Assembly: GCA_014706295.1 (NCBI GenBank)
Contig: JACSVZ010000001.1
Location: 1,673,740-1,737,739, forward strand
DNA: 64,000 bases
Source of the DNA: Lycocorax pyrrhopterus obiensis
Taxonomy: Eukaryota; Chordata; Aves; Passeriformes; Paradisaeidae
Reading direction: 5' to 3'
Made by a program: the position numbers and the translations under genes. The notes below the pieces were generated by a model, which was not told the origin of the DNA, made no database searches, and saw nothing but the letters and a program-made list of their open reading frames with translations. Position 1 is the stretch's first letter; every line of letters starts with the position of its first letter. Shown in pieces: positions 31,231 to 43,480 of this stretch.

Positions 31231-31754
31231 AGCCTCATCCAGATTATCCTCATCCAAATTATCCTCATCCAACCATCCTCATCCAAATCATCCTCATCCA
31301 AATTATCCTCATCCATCCCGTCCTCATCCAATCCATCCTCATCCAGCCCATCCTCATCCAAATTATCCTCATCCATCCCATCCTCATCCATCCCAGCCCC
31401 ATCCAGTTTATCCTCATCCAGATTATCCTCATCCAGCCTCATCCTCATCCATCCCATCGTCATCCATCCCAGCCCCATCCATCCCATCCTCATCCATCCC
31501 ATCCTCATCCAGCCCATCGTTATCCAGCCCATCCTCATCCAGCTCAGCCTCATCCATCCCAGCCTCATCCAGATTATCCTCATCTGGATTATCCTCATCC
31601 AAAGTATCCTCATCCAAATTATCCTCATCCATCTCATCCTCATCCAGCGCAGCCTCATCCATCCCAGCCCCGTCCAGTTTATCCTCATCCATCCCATCCT
31701 CATCCATCCCATCCTGATCCAGCCCATCCTCACCCAGCCCAGCCTCATCCTTCC
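31231..31754. repeat. TCATCC-based minisatellite, about 520 bp
   Basis: Variants of 'catcctcatccaaattatcc' and 'catcccatcctcatccagcc' (multiples of 6 bp with some 15-18-bp units) repeat throughout. Several frames stay open on both strands (Ile-Leu-Ile-Gln or Met-Asp-Glu-Asp strings) because the unit is a multiple of three. Confidence 0.95.
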
Positions 31755-31825
31755 TCACAGGGGCCACCACCGTCATGGATTTCTGGTGTCCCCTCCCATT
31801 CCCCTGAGTGACAGCGCGATCTCAT

Positions 31826-32058
31826 GGAATCATAGAAACATGGAATGCTTTGGCTTGGAAGGGAACTTAAAGCCCATCCAGTCCTCCAGGGACTCCTTCC
31901 CACTGTCCCAGGCTGCTCCAAGCCCCAATGTCCAACCTGGCCTTGGGCACTGCCAGGGATCCAGGGGCAGCCACAGCTGCTCTGGGCACCCTGTGCCAGG
32001 GCCTGCCCACCCTCCCAGGGAACAATTCCTGCCCAAGATCCCATCCAGCCGTGCCTTG
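31826..32058 (-). mobile_element. CR1 LINE fragment, subfamily 'A'
   Basis: Antisense copy: tail 'ggaatcatagaaacatggaa' and the 'caccctgtgccagggcctgc' variant. It follows the minisatellite closely. Confidence 0.88.
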
Positions 32059-32139
32059 CTCTGTTTCAGGCATGGACAGCAACATTTCTCATTTCCGTTT
32101 GTCAGTGTCTGGAGCATTGGAGTCTCCCTTGGTCTGTCA

Positions 32140-32460
32140 CAGAATCCCAGAATCATCAAGGCTGGAAGAGCCCTCCAGGATCACCCAGTGCCACCCCAGC
32201 AGCACCAGCATCACCCCAAACCCTGTCCCCAAGGGCCACATCCAGACTCCTCCTGAGCACTCCCACAGACAGTGACTGCACCACTCCCTGGGCAGCTCAT
32301 TCCAAGGCCTCACCGCTCTTCCAGGGAAATTTTCTTTCCCAATCTCCAACCTGAGCCTCCCCTGGTGCAATTTGAGGCCATTTCCTCTCCTCCTTTCCCT
32401 TGGGACACGGCAGCAGAGCCCGACCCCCCTCACTGCCCCTCCTGTCAGGGAGTTGTGGAG
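32140..32460 (-). mobile_element. CR1 LINE fragment, subfamily 'C'
   Basis: Antisense, from 'cacagaatcccagaatcatc' to 'cctgtcagggagttgtgga'. Nearly the reverse complement of 22650-22999. Confidence 0.9.
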
Positions 32461-33488
32461 AACGAACATCTCTGTGGCACTGAACAGCTTTCTTTGGTTT
32501 CATTTTTGTGTCCACGCCCTCCCGGGGTTCTTGGCAGGGCTCCGAGGGGCCCAAGTCAGAACTTGTGGATCTGATCCCGTGCAGTGTCGGAGCCACCACA
32601 TCCCAGAGGAAAAGCACTCCAATGGCAGGGATGAAGATGCTGCCCTCCCTCCCTCAGGCTCCCAACCCCTCCATCCACCCCTGGATGTTCCACGGCCTTT
32701 CCATACCCTCAGGAACCCCTCATGCTTCAGCTCTGGCCCTTTCCACCCGCTTCTGCTCATCCAAGGGTGAAGAATCCATTGGAATGTGTTCCCCTGGACT
32801 GCATCCATCAGGTGTGAGATGTGGATCTGACCAGGCAGACTGGGACAAGCCTCACCCTCCTCCTGCTGTGTTCCCACTTGCTTTGCCCCATGGATTTGGG
32901 GCTCCCTCATCTCTCTTCAAGCCTCCAAAAAATCGGCTCCCATCCGAAAGTCTGGTTCCCTGCTCCAGAATTACCATAAAGCTCCTTTTTCCCAGACAAC
33001 TCTGCTGCTTCTTCCCTCCAGGCTCGATCCAGAGGGATTTGGAGGTGTCTGGAGTTTGGAAATCCCTGGCAGGAGCCCAGGTGGCTCCACAAAGAAGGAA
33101 GGAGTGAGGTTTGGGGGAGCCCATGGCTGTGGGATGGGGCCAAATCCACATTCCAGGGGGTCACTGGTGGATCCTTGGGATTGGGAAAGGGGCTAAAAGG
33201 AGAGAAATGGGATGGGATGTGGGCTGGGAGCCAGGAGTGACAGGACATCAAGGGACAGGAGGATGAATTGGTGCCTGCGCTTGTCTCTGTTAGCAGAGGG
33301 AAAATGGGATTCATTCCATGAATTTTAATCATCCTCTGCATTTGATCCCGATGGGAACCAGGAGGGACTTCAGGAATGGGGAGAATTTTGAGTCTCAGCT
33401 CCCCTTCCTTATCCCATCCCTTTCTTTCCCTCTGTGGGAATGCATCGGTGCCATGGGAGCACCTGGGAAAGTGCTGTGATTGCAATTA

Positions 33489-33539
<51 letters not shown>

Positions 33540-34001
33540 TGATACTGTAACTAAGTGAAGGGAATAGCAACTTCTCCATGGTCCATCATTACAATAAGAC
33601 CTCTTAATCCCAAGGAATCCCTTCCCAGATCCCATCTGGTTTGTTTTCTATTCCATGGGAAATTTTCAAGATTTTGGACATTTTATTATTCTGAATCAGT
33701 AACAAAACCCTAAAAAATTATTGATGCCAGGAAAAAAAGTTAAAATATCAAAGTCTTTTTGAACTAAAAGACCCCAAACACAACGCAAACCAAACCAGGA
33801 TGAATTTAACAACTTTCAACCATGTTTTAATTTATATTTCAGCTTTTTACAACATCACATCTGTTTATTAAAAAATAAAAAGCGTTTTTTTAACTCTCAC
33901 CCCTCAAGTTTGCCTTTGAAAGTACAAAAGGGATACATTTAGACAACTCCTATTTTTTTTCAAGATTCCTTGTCTTTCCCGACAGTGGGTGCTGAGAATA
34001 T
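32461..34001. other. 1.5 kb unique sequence, no gene seen
   Basis: Contains one (AAT)n microsatellite at 33489. Frames up to 199 codons on both strands have no family signature. Confidence 0.45.
33489..33540. repeat. (AAT)n microsatellite
   Basis: About 17 'aat' units, nearly uninterrupted. Confidence 0.97.
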
Positions 34002-34650
34002 GGAATCATGGAGTCTTGGAACCATGGAATCCTGGAATCGTGGAGTCGTGGAATCGTGGAATCATGGAATTGTGGAATCATGGAATTGTGGACTCGTGGA
34101 ATGGCTTGGGTTGGGAGGGACTTTAAAGTCCATCCAGTGCCACCCCTGCCATGGGCAGGGACACCTTCCACTGTCCCAGGCTTCTCCAAGCCCCAATGTC
34201 CAACCTGGCCTTGGACACTGCCAGGGATCCAGGGGCAGCCACAGCTGCTCTGGGCACCCTGTGCCAGGGCCTGCCCACCCTCCCAGGGAACAATTCCTGC
34301 CCAAGATCCCATCCAGCCCTGCCCTCTGGCACTGGGAAGCCATTCCCTGTGTCCTGGCCCTCCAGCCCTTGGCAAATTGTCTCTCTCCATGTTTCCTGCA
34401 GCTCCTTCAGGCCCTGCAAGGCCACACTGAGCTCACCCCAAAGCTTCTCCTCTCCAGGCTGAACAATCCCAGCTCTCCCAGCCTTTCCTCCCAGCAGAGC
34501 TGCTCCATCCCTCTGCTCATCCTGGTGCCTCCTCTGGCCTCTCTCCAGCAGCTCCACGTCCTCCCTGTGCTGGGCCCCAGGGCTGGGGCAGCTCTGCAGG
34601 TGGGGTCTCACCTCAGCACAGGGACACAGGGGCACAATCCCAATCCCTTT
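34002..34650 (-). mobile_element. CR1 LINE fragment, subfamily 'A', long, with expanded tail
   Basis: The longest antisense CR1 here. Its tail (34002-34105) has about a dozen units of the type 'gtggaatcat'/'gtggaatcgt' instead of the usual two or three. The body extends upstream to 'gtggggtctcacctcagcac'. It mirrors the sense copy at 60930. Confidence 0.93.
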
Positions 34651-35837
34651 TTCTGCTTTTGAATCTGTGAAAATCCCAAACCATCAGGAAACACACAAAC
34701 GCCTCACTCCCCATCCACCAGGGACCTCACAAAATGCCTTGGGAACATCAAAATTCAGGTGTCACTTGAGCCGTGCTGTGACACGAACCTGTGTGGCCTC
34801 TCACCAAACACACAACGTCCCCTTTGCATAAAACCCGATATTCAAATGAGGGAATATTCCTTTTGCACAATTTAACCCGTTTATTTTACTACTCTTGGTG
34901 TCTTTTCACCCCTGGACTGCCTCTCCTTATCCTCCCCCCCCCAAAAAAAACCGACCCATCCTCAAGAGATTCCTGATTTCCTGTCACCAACCAGGATTTT
35001 TTTGACAGATTCCCCTGGGGAGAAAAGCAAAAAAACCCCAAACTTGACTCTCCCAGAGTTCACAGTGCCCTCATTTACCTTTTGCATAACAAAAGCTCAG
35101 CCTTTAATTCTGAATAGATGTTTTGTGTCGAACCAGGTGTCTTGCAGCACATTAAAAGTCAGCAAAAAGCCAATTTGCTTTGTTTCAAAACATTTCGTTT
35201 CAATCGCTGCCAAGGCCTGGGGCTAAACACAAATTCGGGTTTCAGGCAGACAGGGAGGTTTGAAAGGGTTTTTTGGTGTTTATCTCACGTAATCCTATTG
35301 CTCTGGAAGGGATTTGGAGAAGTAAAACTGCACAATTGTGATTATGGGAAATTGATCCCACAAAAAAAGCATTTTCTGCCCAATTAGGTGAAAGGAACGA
35401 TCAGAAATAAATGTCTGGATTTAAAGAATTTGGAATCTTCTCTCCTCATGCCTGTGGAGATCCCAAACCTTTCACTCGCTGATGGGTTTAATCAGAGTTC
35501 AATGAGGATTTTAGTGGTTGTGCTCTCCATGTTTGGAAATCTCTGCCACAAATCCGTTCCTGCTCTCCCAAAACCACCCCAAATCCGTGGCAGAGGGGTT
35601 TAAGCACGAGCTTAAAGTCCTTCCTAAGCTGGTGGATGCACCAAGGGCATTTTGGAGTCACCTCACCTGGAAGGGTTTTTGCACATCCTGAATTTTATGC
35701 ACTTGAGTGTTCCCAGGGAATTTAATGCGGCTGATCCCACGAGTGAAGCCACTTGTGGGAAAGAGCCTTTAATGTTTTTAAGAAAGAAAAATAATGGATG
35801 CACAAAAGAAGGTGTGATCCCATGGGAATTCCACCCT
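34651..35837. other. 1.2 kb unique sequence, no gene seen
   Basis: A short C/A homopolymer patch lies at 34935-34953. No coding signal. Confidence 0.45.
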
Positions 35838-36254
35838 GGAGCAGGGTCCTAGCAGAGATCTGTGGCCTCGTGGAGAGAGGAGCCCACCTGGAGCAGGTTT
35901 TGCTGGTAGGACTTGGGATTCCATGGGAAAGGACCCCCTCTGGAGCAGTTCCTGAAGGACTGATCCTATGGAAGTGGGAGCTGTTCCTGCAGGACTGACC
36001 CCATGGGAAAAGGATCCACACTGGAGCAGTTCCTGAAGGACTGACCCCATGGAAAAAGGGACCTACCCTCCCACACTGGAGCAGTTCCTGAAGGACTGAC
36101 CCCATGGAAAAGGGACCTACCCTGGAGCAGCCTATTCCTGCAGGACTGACCCCATGGAAGTTGAGCAGTTCCTGCAGGAATGACCCCATGGAAAAAGGGA
36201 CCCACACTGGAGCAGTTCCTGCAGGACTGACCCCACGGAAAGGGATCCACACTG
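35838..36254. repeat. Minisatellite, about 47-bp unit, 7-8 diverged copies
   Basis: Core 'ctggagcagttcctgaagga' plus 'ctgaccccatggaaaaggga', with units of variable length (about 30-70 bp). Minus-strand frames give repeats such as QSCRNCSSVGPFFHGV, an artefact of the repeat. Confidence 0.88.
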
Positions 36255-38095
36255 ACCATAAACCCCATTCTCATCTCCCTGTGCCACTGGTGGGGAGAAG
36301 GGAGAGATTTGGGAATAAATTTAAGCCCAAGAAGGAGGGAGGGATGGGGCAAAGACGTTTTTAAGGTTTTATTTGACTTCTTACCCTGCTCTGCTTTTGA
36401 TTGGTGATAAATCCAATTAATTTCCCCAAGTCTGTTTCTTTCTGACAGTGATGAGTGACTTCTCCTCATCTTTATCCCGATCCATGAGTTTTTTGTTGGA
36501 TTTTCTCTCCCCTTGCCCAGTTGAGGAGGGGCTTTGTGGTCAAACCATCCCATTTGGATGTTTTTTGCTGCTGCCACTGAGCTGCCACTCAGGGAACTGC
36601 CCCAAATGACTCAGTTGAGTTTATCTCAACATTTCTCACAGGACAAAAACTGTGACCCCAACTGTGAAGCTTTTGGAGCTGCAGCTGAGTCATCTGTGGC
36701 CTGCACCTCATTTAAATATCGTGCTCAGGGGGCCACTTCTGTCACTGAACTTGTGACAGAACTCAGGCCTGGTGCTGAATGAATAACTGAAAAAAACCTC
36801 ACAGATTTTCTCCTAAATTGAGCACTAATTTCAGTCTGACTGAGCTTGTGAGTTGGGGTTTTTTTTGTTGTTGTTTCCTTTTTGGTAACACTTGGAAATT
36901 TCAGTTGGTGCCTTCAGCTGCAGGACTGAGCTTTGCAGCTGGGTGTGGTCAGTTTGTCACCCACTCGTGGAGCTTTATTCCTGTTTCCTGGCTGGATTAA
37001 CTCTGGAACAAATCAAAACTGCACTCAGAGAGATCCAAACTATCCCTGTGAGTGGTTTAAGGAATATCCCAAGTGTGAGGCTGGGCACTGACTCTGCTTC
37101 ACCTTATTTTGGATGACCAGCAGTGCTGGTTGTTGAAAAATCAGAATATTTTTTTGAAAAGTGAGGAGGAACTTTCAAACCAGGGAGAAAATTCCCCTGA
37201 ATTTCTCCTGGGATTAATCCCTGTGATGTGGAATTAAAAGGATAACAGAGCTCAGAGCCACTCAAAGACAGGTGAGATCTAAGAAGTAAAACCCACCTGC
37301 TCCAGCAGGATTGGGATAAATCCTTCACCTCTGCCTGTTGCTGTGCAAACCCCAGAGCCCTTCTCACCCCAGCTCCTCCCCACCCTTACCCTGATTATTC
37401 CCATCCACCCCAGAGCCAGTTTTCCAGTTTGCTCCCAAGAACCATTCCATGGAAATACCCAGTGCAGTTACAGCCTATTAAATATGGATTTTTACAGCAG
37501 CATTTGGTGAGGGGCATTAAAAAAGGCCACACCTCCCATCCCACTGCCTTTATCAATGGGAAAATTCAGCATACAGCGGGACATTTATGATCACATTCAA
37601 TACGAGATGCACAGACCCTCAAATAAAAGCAAATGTTATTTTTTTTTCTGACAACAACGACCTCAATTATGCACATCATAATTTGTTCAATTAAACTCAA
37701 ATTAATTGAAAAAACCTCCTTAACCTGCAGCCCTCCAAGATTTCCTGCTGCACTGGGAGAAGCATTTCATGGTGTTCACTGCACAGATGAATGGGGTGGG
37801 CTGAAATCCAGGCAGGAGCAGTTCCAAATCCCAGCACGGCACTTTACACTTCAGAACACAGAGAACAAGCAAGTTAAAAATCCCAAATTTTAAGGCTGGG
37901 CTGGAAGTACCAAATTGGAAAAAAATTCCTCTTGGTGAGAGCAGGGAGGGTGCAGAGCTCAACAGACTCCACGGGAGGGAAGGAGGGATTCTCCCAGCCC
38001 CAAATCATTTGCAAATTTTTGAATGTTTAGGATCCTTCCACAGAAGAACTGGGAATTAGGTTCATGTTCTCACTCCAGGTCACAAAGAGGCAGAT
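36255..38095. other. 1.8 kb unique sequence, no gene seen
   Basis: AT-leaning, without recognised repeats. Confidence 0.45.
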
Positions 38096-38262
38096 TTGAA
38101 TCATGGAATCATGGAATGGTTTGGGTTGGAAGGGAAATTAAAGATTATCCAGATCCATGGGCAGGGACACCTTCCACTGTCCCAGGCTGCTCCAAGCCCC
38201 AATGTCCATCCTGGCCTTGGACACTTCCAGGGATCCAGGGGCAGCCACAACTTCCACAAGAT
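38096..38262 (-). mobile_element. CR1 LINE 3' fragment, subfamily 'A'
   Basis: Antisense, with tail 'ggaatcatggaatggtttgg'. Truncated in 'gcagccacaacttcc'. Confidence 0.85.
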
Positions 38263-38339
38263 CCAAAGGGTGAATTCTGGTCTCACATCCTTCGTGAACC
38301 ACAGCCACCTTTGGTGCACTTTTCTGTTAAAAAGAGAAG

Positions 38340-38541
38340 TTTCAGGGTGAGCTCAATGTGGCCTTGCAGGGCCTGAAGGAGCTGCAGGAAACATGGAGAG
38401 AGACAATTTGCAAGGGCTGGAGGGCCAGGACACAGGGAATGGCTTCCCAGTGCCAGAGGGCAGGGCTGGATGGGATCTTGGGCAGGAATTGTTCCCTGGG
38501 AGGGTGGGCAGGCCCTGGCACAGGGTGCCCAGAGCAGCTTC
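38340..38541 (+). mobile_element. CR1 LINE fragment, 3' end missing
   Basis: Sense segment from 'agaagtttcagggtgagctc' to 'ggtgcccagagcagctt', lacking the terminal block. Together with the antisense fragment at 38096 it holds complementary parts of one CR1 end, so this may be a single 5'-inverted (twin-primed) insertion separated by about 80 bases. Confidence 0.85.
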
Positions 38542-39511
38542 GAATGTGACAAAATTCCTCTGCAGGTTTTTAAGAGTAAATTTGCGTAGAGTTTTCCTGA
38601 TTTCAGAGGGAAACCTCTCTCCCTGTTTCTCAGAAAGGCTGAAATCCTCTTCCAGAATAAAATCAAGGTGGAAAACTTGTCCATTTTGGAGGCCTCCAGA
38701 ATTCCACTCCCAGAGTGGTGCATCCTGATGCTTTTATTCCTCAAATCCATTTGTTCTGATGATGTCAGAAATGTCTCCCTAAAGGGCCGAGTTATTTAAG
38801 AAAGGATTTTTATTTCCTGTTGGATGAGGATGTAGAGGAGTTTTACTGGGATTCTGAGACTTGTAAAAAACCCAGCTTTTTCCAGACAGCTTCTGATCCA
38901 TCTGGGGGGCCTCTGTTTATGGGATTTTGTAAAAAGTTTGGCTTCCCCACCAAACCTGATACAAGAATTGTGCAATAAACACAACTTAATGATTACCTAT
39001 CCCATAAACCCGCCATAATTAATGCACAATTAACGCACTGCGGGGTTGTTTCATAAATTAATATTCACATGACACCAACCCCACGTGGAATATGAAGAAA
39101 AGCTGTTCCTGCTGCACACAAAACGTGTGAAGCAAATAGGAACCACATTCCCAATGTAGAGGCCATATTTCCTGGGGATCTCCATATGTCTCCTTAATTC
39201 CTCTCATGTTTCCATGATTATTTGCATTTCTTTCCTCTTTTTTTTTGTCTCACAACTGGTCCAGCTCTTGTAGAGCCAGAGACAAAACCAAGCTTTAATA
39301 CAAAAATTTTCAGGTTTTTTGTTGGATTTCCAGCTGTTCATTTGGGATTTCTCTCCTCTTTGGAGAGAAAGAGATGCTGAGAAAAGGAAATTGATGTGAA
39401 AGTGGTTTAGCTCTTTGTGCAGAGATTCATGAAGTAAATTTAGGATTAATTGACGGGATTTAAGTATTTAAAAATGCAAAAAATTTCTAAAAATCTCCTC
39501 TATTTTAATTG
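38542..39511. other. Unique sequence, no gene seen
   Basis: 39000-39080 is AT-rich with homeobox-like 'taattaat' words, common in avian non-coding DNA. No gene. Confidence 0.4.
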
Positions 39512-39777
39512 CCAGGATCTGGAGTGACAGGATGAGGGGGAATGGCCTTAAGATGGAGGAGAGGAAGGTTAGATGGGATATTGGGAAGAAATTCCCCCCG
39601 TGAGGTTGATGAGGAGCTGGGATGGAATTCCCAGAGCAGCTGTGGCTGCCCCAGATCCCTGGAAGTGTCCAAGGCTGGGTTGGGCATTGGGGCTTGGAGC
39701 AGCCTGGAACAGTGGAAGGGGATTGGAACTGGATGATCTTCGAGGTCCATCCCAACCCAACCCATTCCATGATCCTT
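39512..39777 (+). mobile_element. CR1 LINE fragment, subfamily 'A', diverged
   Basis: Sense copy with the 'gatgggatattgggaagaaa' motif and end 'cccattccatgatcc'. It has several substitutions relative to the others. Confidence 0.83.
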
Positions 39778-42700
39778 TGGAATTAAGTGGGTTTTTCTCC
39801 AAACACGGAAATACCCAATCATGCATTTCCCAGCAGTGCCTCCTGTTTGCTGTGCTCACCAGCACATGGAATTGTGTCTGCCAGGAATTCTTTGGATGTG
39901 GGAAGCTCTAAACTGCTCTCCAAGGAGAATTCACCCTTTGGTGGAGCAGCAGAAGCAATTCCGGGTCTCCAGAAGAAGCAGAATTTCAACAACCTCAACA
40001 CTGAGGAACTAAAAACCATTCCCACCTGTTTATCTGTCCGGGGTGGAACTGGATGAGCTTTAAGGTCCCTTCCACCCCAAACCATCCATGACTTTATGAT
40101 TATTCCGTGACAGAGATTTTTTTTTCAGTGTCAGGTCTTAGCTACAATAAATTTCCTGGGGAATATTAATTTTGGAAGGCTCAGAAGAGAATCAGCAAGA
40201 AGAATAAAACACAGAACCAGGAAAATCCAGGGGAGAGAATGTAAAATAAAAAAATAAACACAATTAATGTGTGCACCACATCTTTCCTCCCTCCGTTCCT
40301 TTGTGTTGCCTCAGGCTCAGGCCCACCCAGAAGAGTCTAAATATTGATTAATGCCTCATCCCTAAAAATAGGATGAGCTGCAAAGAGATTTCCATCCTGC
40401 CAGGCCTGGTTCTAGCACAAGGCACAGGAAAACTCACTGGATCGGGGTGGTCAGCCTGAAATCTGCTTTTAAAACAACCATCGAAATAAGAATACGAAAC
40501 AACATGAAACAACACGCTGGGATTCTGTTCCCAGAGCCAGATTTTCCATGCAGAAAGCGGGAAAGGTGCAAATCTGACCTGGCTGGAAGATTACAATCTG
40601 CGGCCTCGTCGGGATGTCGGAATATGCTTTGAACTCAGAGTTGGCCTCTTCCTGTTGGAGTCCAAAGTGCAGGGAATATTTCTCTGCCTGTTTTGAAGAG
40701 TTCTACCCCCCTGGACAACCCTGTGTTTGCCCTTTGTCCATGGAGAAAATTACCTTCCCTCTGGGAAGAAGCAGAATCCACACTGGTGTGAACTGGGTGA
40801 TAGAACATTATGTAAGAATTGTCACAGGGTGAAAATTTAGAGGTGTTGGGTTTGTTAATATAGCAAATAGATAAAAAGCAAAAACTCCAAAATGGAGGAT
40901 TGCTGTTGTTCTAGGCCTTCTTCTTCTTCTTCAACAACTCCATATTCTGTGGCAAAAATGGATTGAGATGATTGGGTGAAAAATGCCGCAGTTCCTTTCA
41001 TGTGACAGAAGGATTTATTGAACATTGGTAGAAAAGTAAAAATATCTTTCGTTTTGGGCTTTCATTGGGTAATTTACCTTTAAAAGAACAGCATAATCTT
41101 GATAATTCGGCTTCTCCTTCGCGCTTCCTAAGGGCAGCCATGTCTCTCTGGCTGAGCTCCTCTGATAAGACTTAATAAACAACTATCTGAGACCAAAAGC
41201 ATGGAAAAGTCCCGTTGGTCTGCAGAGCCCAGGTAAGGGCTCTGGAAACTCCTCCATCCGGGGAGACATAATTAAGGTGCGGTAAAGCGTCACTTCCCGT
41301 GTTCGTTTGCTTCCTTCCACAAGGGCAGCCGCCACCAAGACAATACCCCACAGATCACTGGTGTTTCAAGGCTCTGAAGAGGGGGAAGAGAAAGCGGGAG
41401 AAGAAGGAGGGAGGGGGTGGGGAGAGGATATTTGGTCTGCTTGTAATTAAAAGCAGCTGATGACATGGGCTGATTTGTCTGAGGCACTTCTGAGCTGTAC
41501 CCGGCGCTGTTTACACTTGACAGCTGGACATTCTTTCCTGCCTGCATTGTTTGAACTCCGGCCAATGGCACAATCGTGAAATCTTTGAGAGTGGGTTTGG
41601 AAATACAAAATTGACCTTTCTCTCCGAGACAAAAAAGAGAGGTAGGGAAGGAATAACTGCACGTTACATCAGAGAGGTTGGGATTTATTAGGTTGTACAT
41701 TCTGTGTTGCAAAACAGCGCCTCCGGTCATTTTTGGATTGGTTATTAAGAGGGTTTGTTTCCTCACATCTGCTGACAAAAAGGAATCATCATCCTCTGAC
41801 CTTTTCCTCCCAGAAGATGTCTGGTTTGGGGAGGGAATAAACTGGAGCATCCCTGTATTCCCACCCTGGGAGTGGGATGCAGAGGATCTCACTGGGCTGC
41901 AGGGCTTCGCTCTGAACTGGATTATTAGGAGACTAAAAATCCTAAATTAAAAGGGTTAAACATGAGATCTCTGAATGCAGCTCTCAGTCTGTCATGAACT
42001 GAGAAGCTGGAAAATCTTTGTCAAAGCCAAACATGTCCTGGACACTCCAGAAGTTCTCTCTAAACCCCCTCTTCACCCTCCAAAATCGACAGCTCATTAC
42101 AAATGGAAACAGTTCCCTAAAAAGGAGAGAAAAAGAACATTATCTTTGTCTCATCCCCGAAGTTTGAACTAAACCACAGAACTGATTTGACCCAGATATC
42201 TCCAGCTGGCCCCTGGGCTTGCCTGCAGGGCTTTGGTTCCAGCTTTGGTCAGATGATGCTGCTGTTATTCACCAGGCCTGGGGTGCTGCTGCTTCAGCTG
42301 AGTGGCCAGAGCTGCTTTTTGTTCTCTAGACTGGAGCTTGGGCTGAAATCACACACAGTATAAACAGGAAGGATATATTTAGCTCCTGCAGCTCGCTTGT
42401 AGTGGGAAATCTTTACTTTAAAGTCCTGCAGTCATCTTAAAAAACTCACCCAGCTCCCAGGGTTGCCCTCGAGCTGGAGGAATCGTCCTGCAGTGGTGCC
42501 TCCACTCCACTTCTTGTTTTATTTTATGTGGAGTTTGACTTGAGTTACCAGCTTTGGTTGATTTGTTAATTTAAATACAGGAAGAAAAAAACCTATAGCC
42601 TTTAAATATAGGAATAAAAATAGGAAAAAACCCCTAAATTCTTAGATTTTGTTAGCCAGGTTTGGTAGCACTGATCTGTCCTTAAATGAAGTTAAAATCC

Positions 42701-43363
42701 AAGACAAAAATTCTTGCATTAAATATTCGAGTGCCTTCCTCCTCTCCCCTTTTTCTGGAAGGAGAGAGGGCCAAAGGTATGGAAAAGCACATTGCACAAG
42801 CCCAAATGTATCCCAGCAATGTCCCAGCAATGCCGGGAAGGCACCGAGGCAGAGCAGAGCAGAGTCCCTGCCCCACAGACCCTCCTGTGGGATTTTCAGA
42901 GCTGCCCATCATTGGCCTAAATGAAATCAATTGGAGTTTTTCCCTAATTTACTTTTAGTTTAGACCAAGGAAAAATGTCCAAAAGTTTCACTCCCACTCT
43001 GAAGTTTTAGGTATTGCAATTATTCAATCAAGTTGAGGTCTTGGTGAGGATGAATCAGATTTCTCTGAGGTAAAAGTTTGCCAATTTCCACGAATCTCCT
43101 GTTTTGGTCTCATTTTCCTCAGAGCCTCAAAAAGCCCCCAGGGAAGATTCCCTGCTGGAACACCTGGGAGGCTCCACATTTGCTGTGAAGGATGATTTAC
43201 ATGGAGCACAACGACTGGGATCTTTCCCAAGATGGATGGCTCCGGGTGCCATCCATGGATTTCTGCTTTATTCCTGTCAGAGTTGTCCTGATCCATCTGT
43301 GAGTTTTCCACCCAAGAGATTTGGATTTATTTCTTTCTCTCCTTCTTCTCTCTTTCTCTTCAA
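39778..43363. other. 3.6 kb mostly unique sequence
   Basis: Contains a CR1 tail at 40043 and a short (TTC)n at 40919-40933. 41290-41900 holds a 200-codon minus-strand frame without an ATG start and with no recognised domain. Nothing else identified. Confidence 0.4.
40043..40100 (+). mobile_element. CR1 tail fragment
   Basis: 'gtggaactggatgagcttta' to 'catccatgactttatgat', only the final 55 bases of a CR1. Confidence 0.65.
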
Positions 43364-43480
43364 GTCATTCCTTGGACACCTCCAGGGATGGGGACTCTAA
43401 ACCTCCCTGGGCAGCCCCTTCCAAGGCCTGACCACCCTTTCCATGGAAAAATTCCTCTTGTCCTATTTAATCCCTTCTAG
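43364..43480 (-). mobile_element. Old CR1 fragment
   Basis: Antisense: 'ggacacctccagggatgggg', 'ctgggcagccccttccaagg'. Resembles an older CR1 type and lacks the 3' tail. Confidence 0.65.

Noticed and set aside
31102..32256. 384-codon plus-strand frame
   Set aside because: It is made of the TCATCC minisatellite plus an antisense CR1. No independent coding signal.
41290..41892. 200-codon minus-strand frame in unique DNA
   Set aside because: It begins at GTG, has no recognisable domain or repeat pattern and no splice or polyadenylation context. Probably chance; the DNA might still be a conserved non-coding element.
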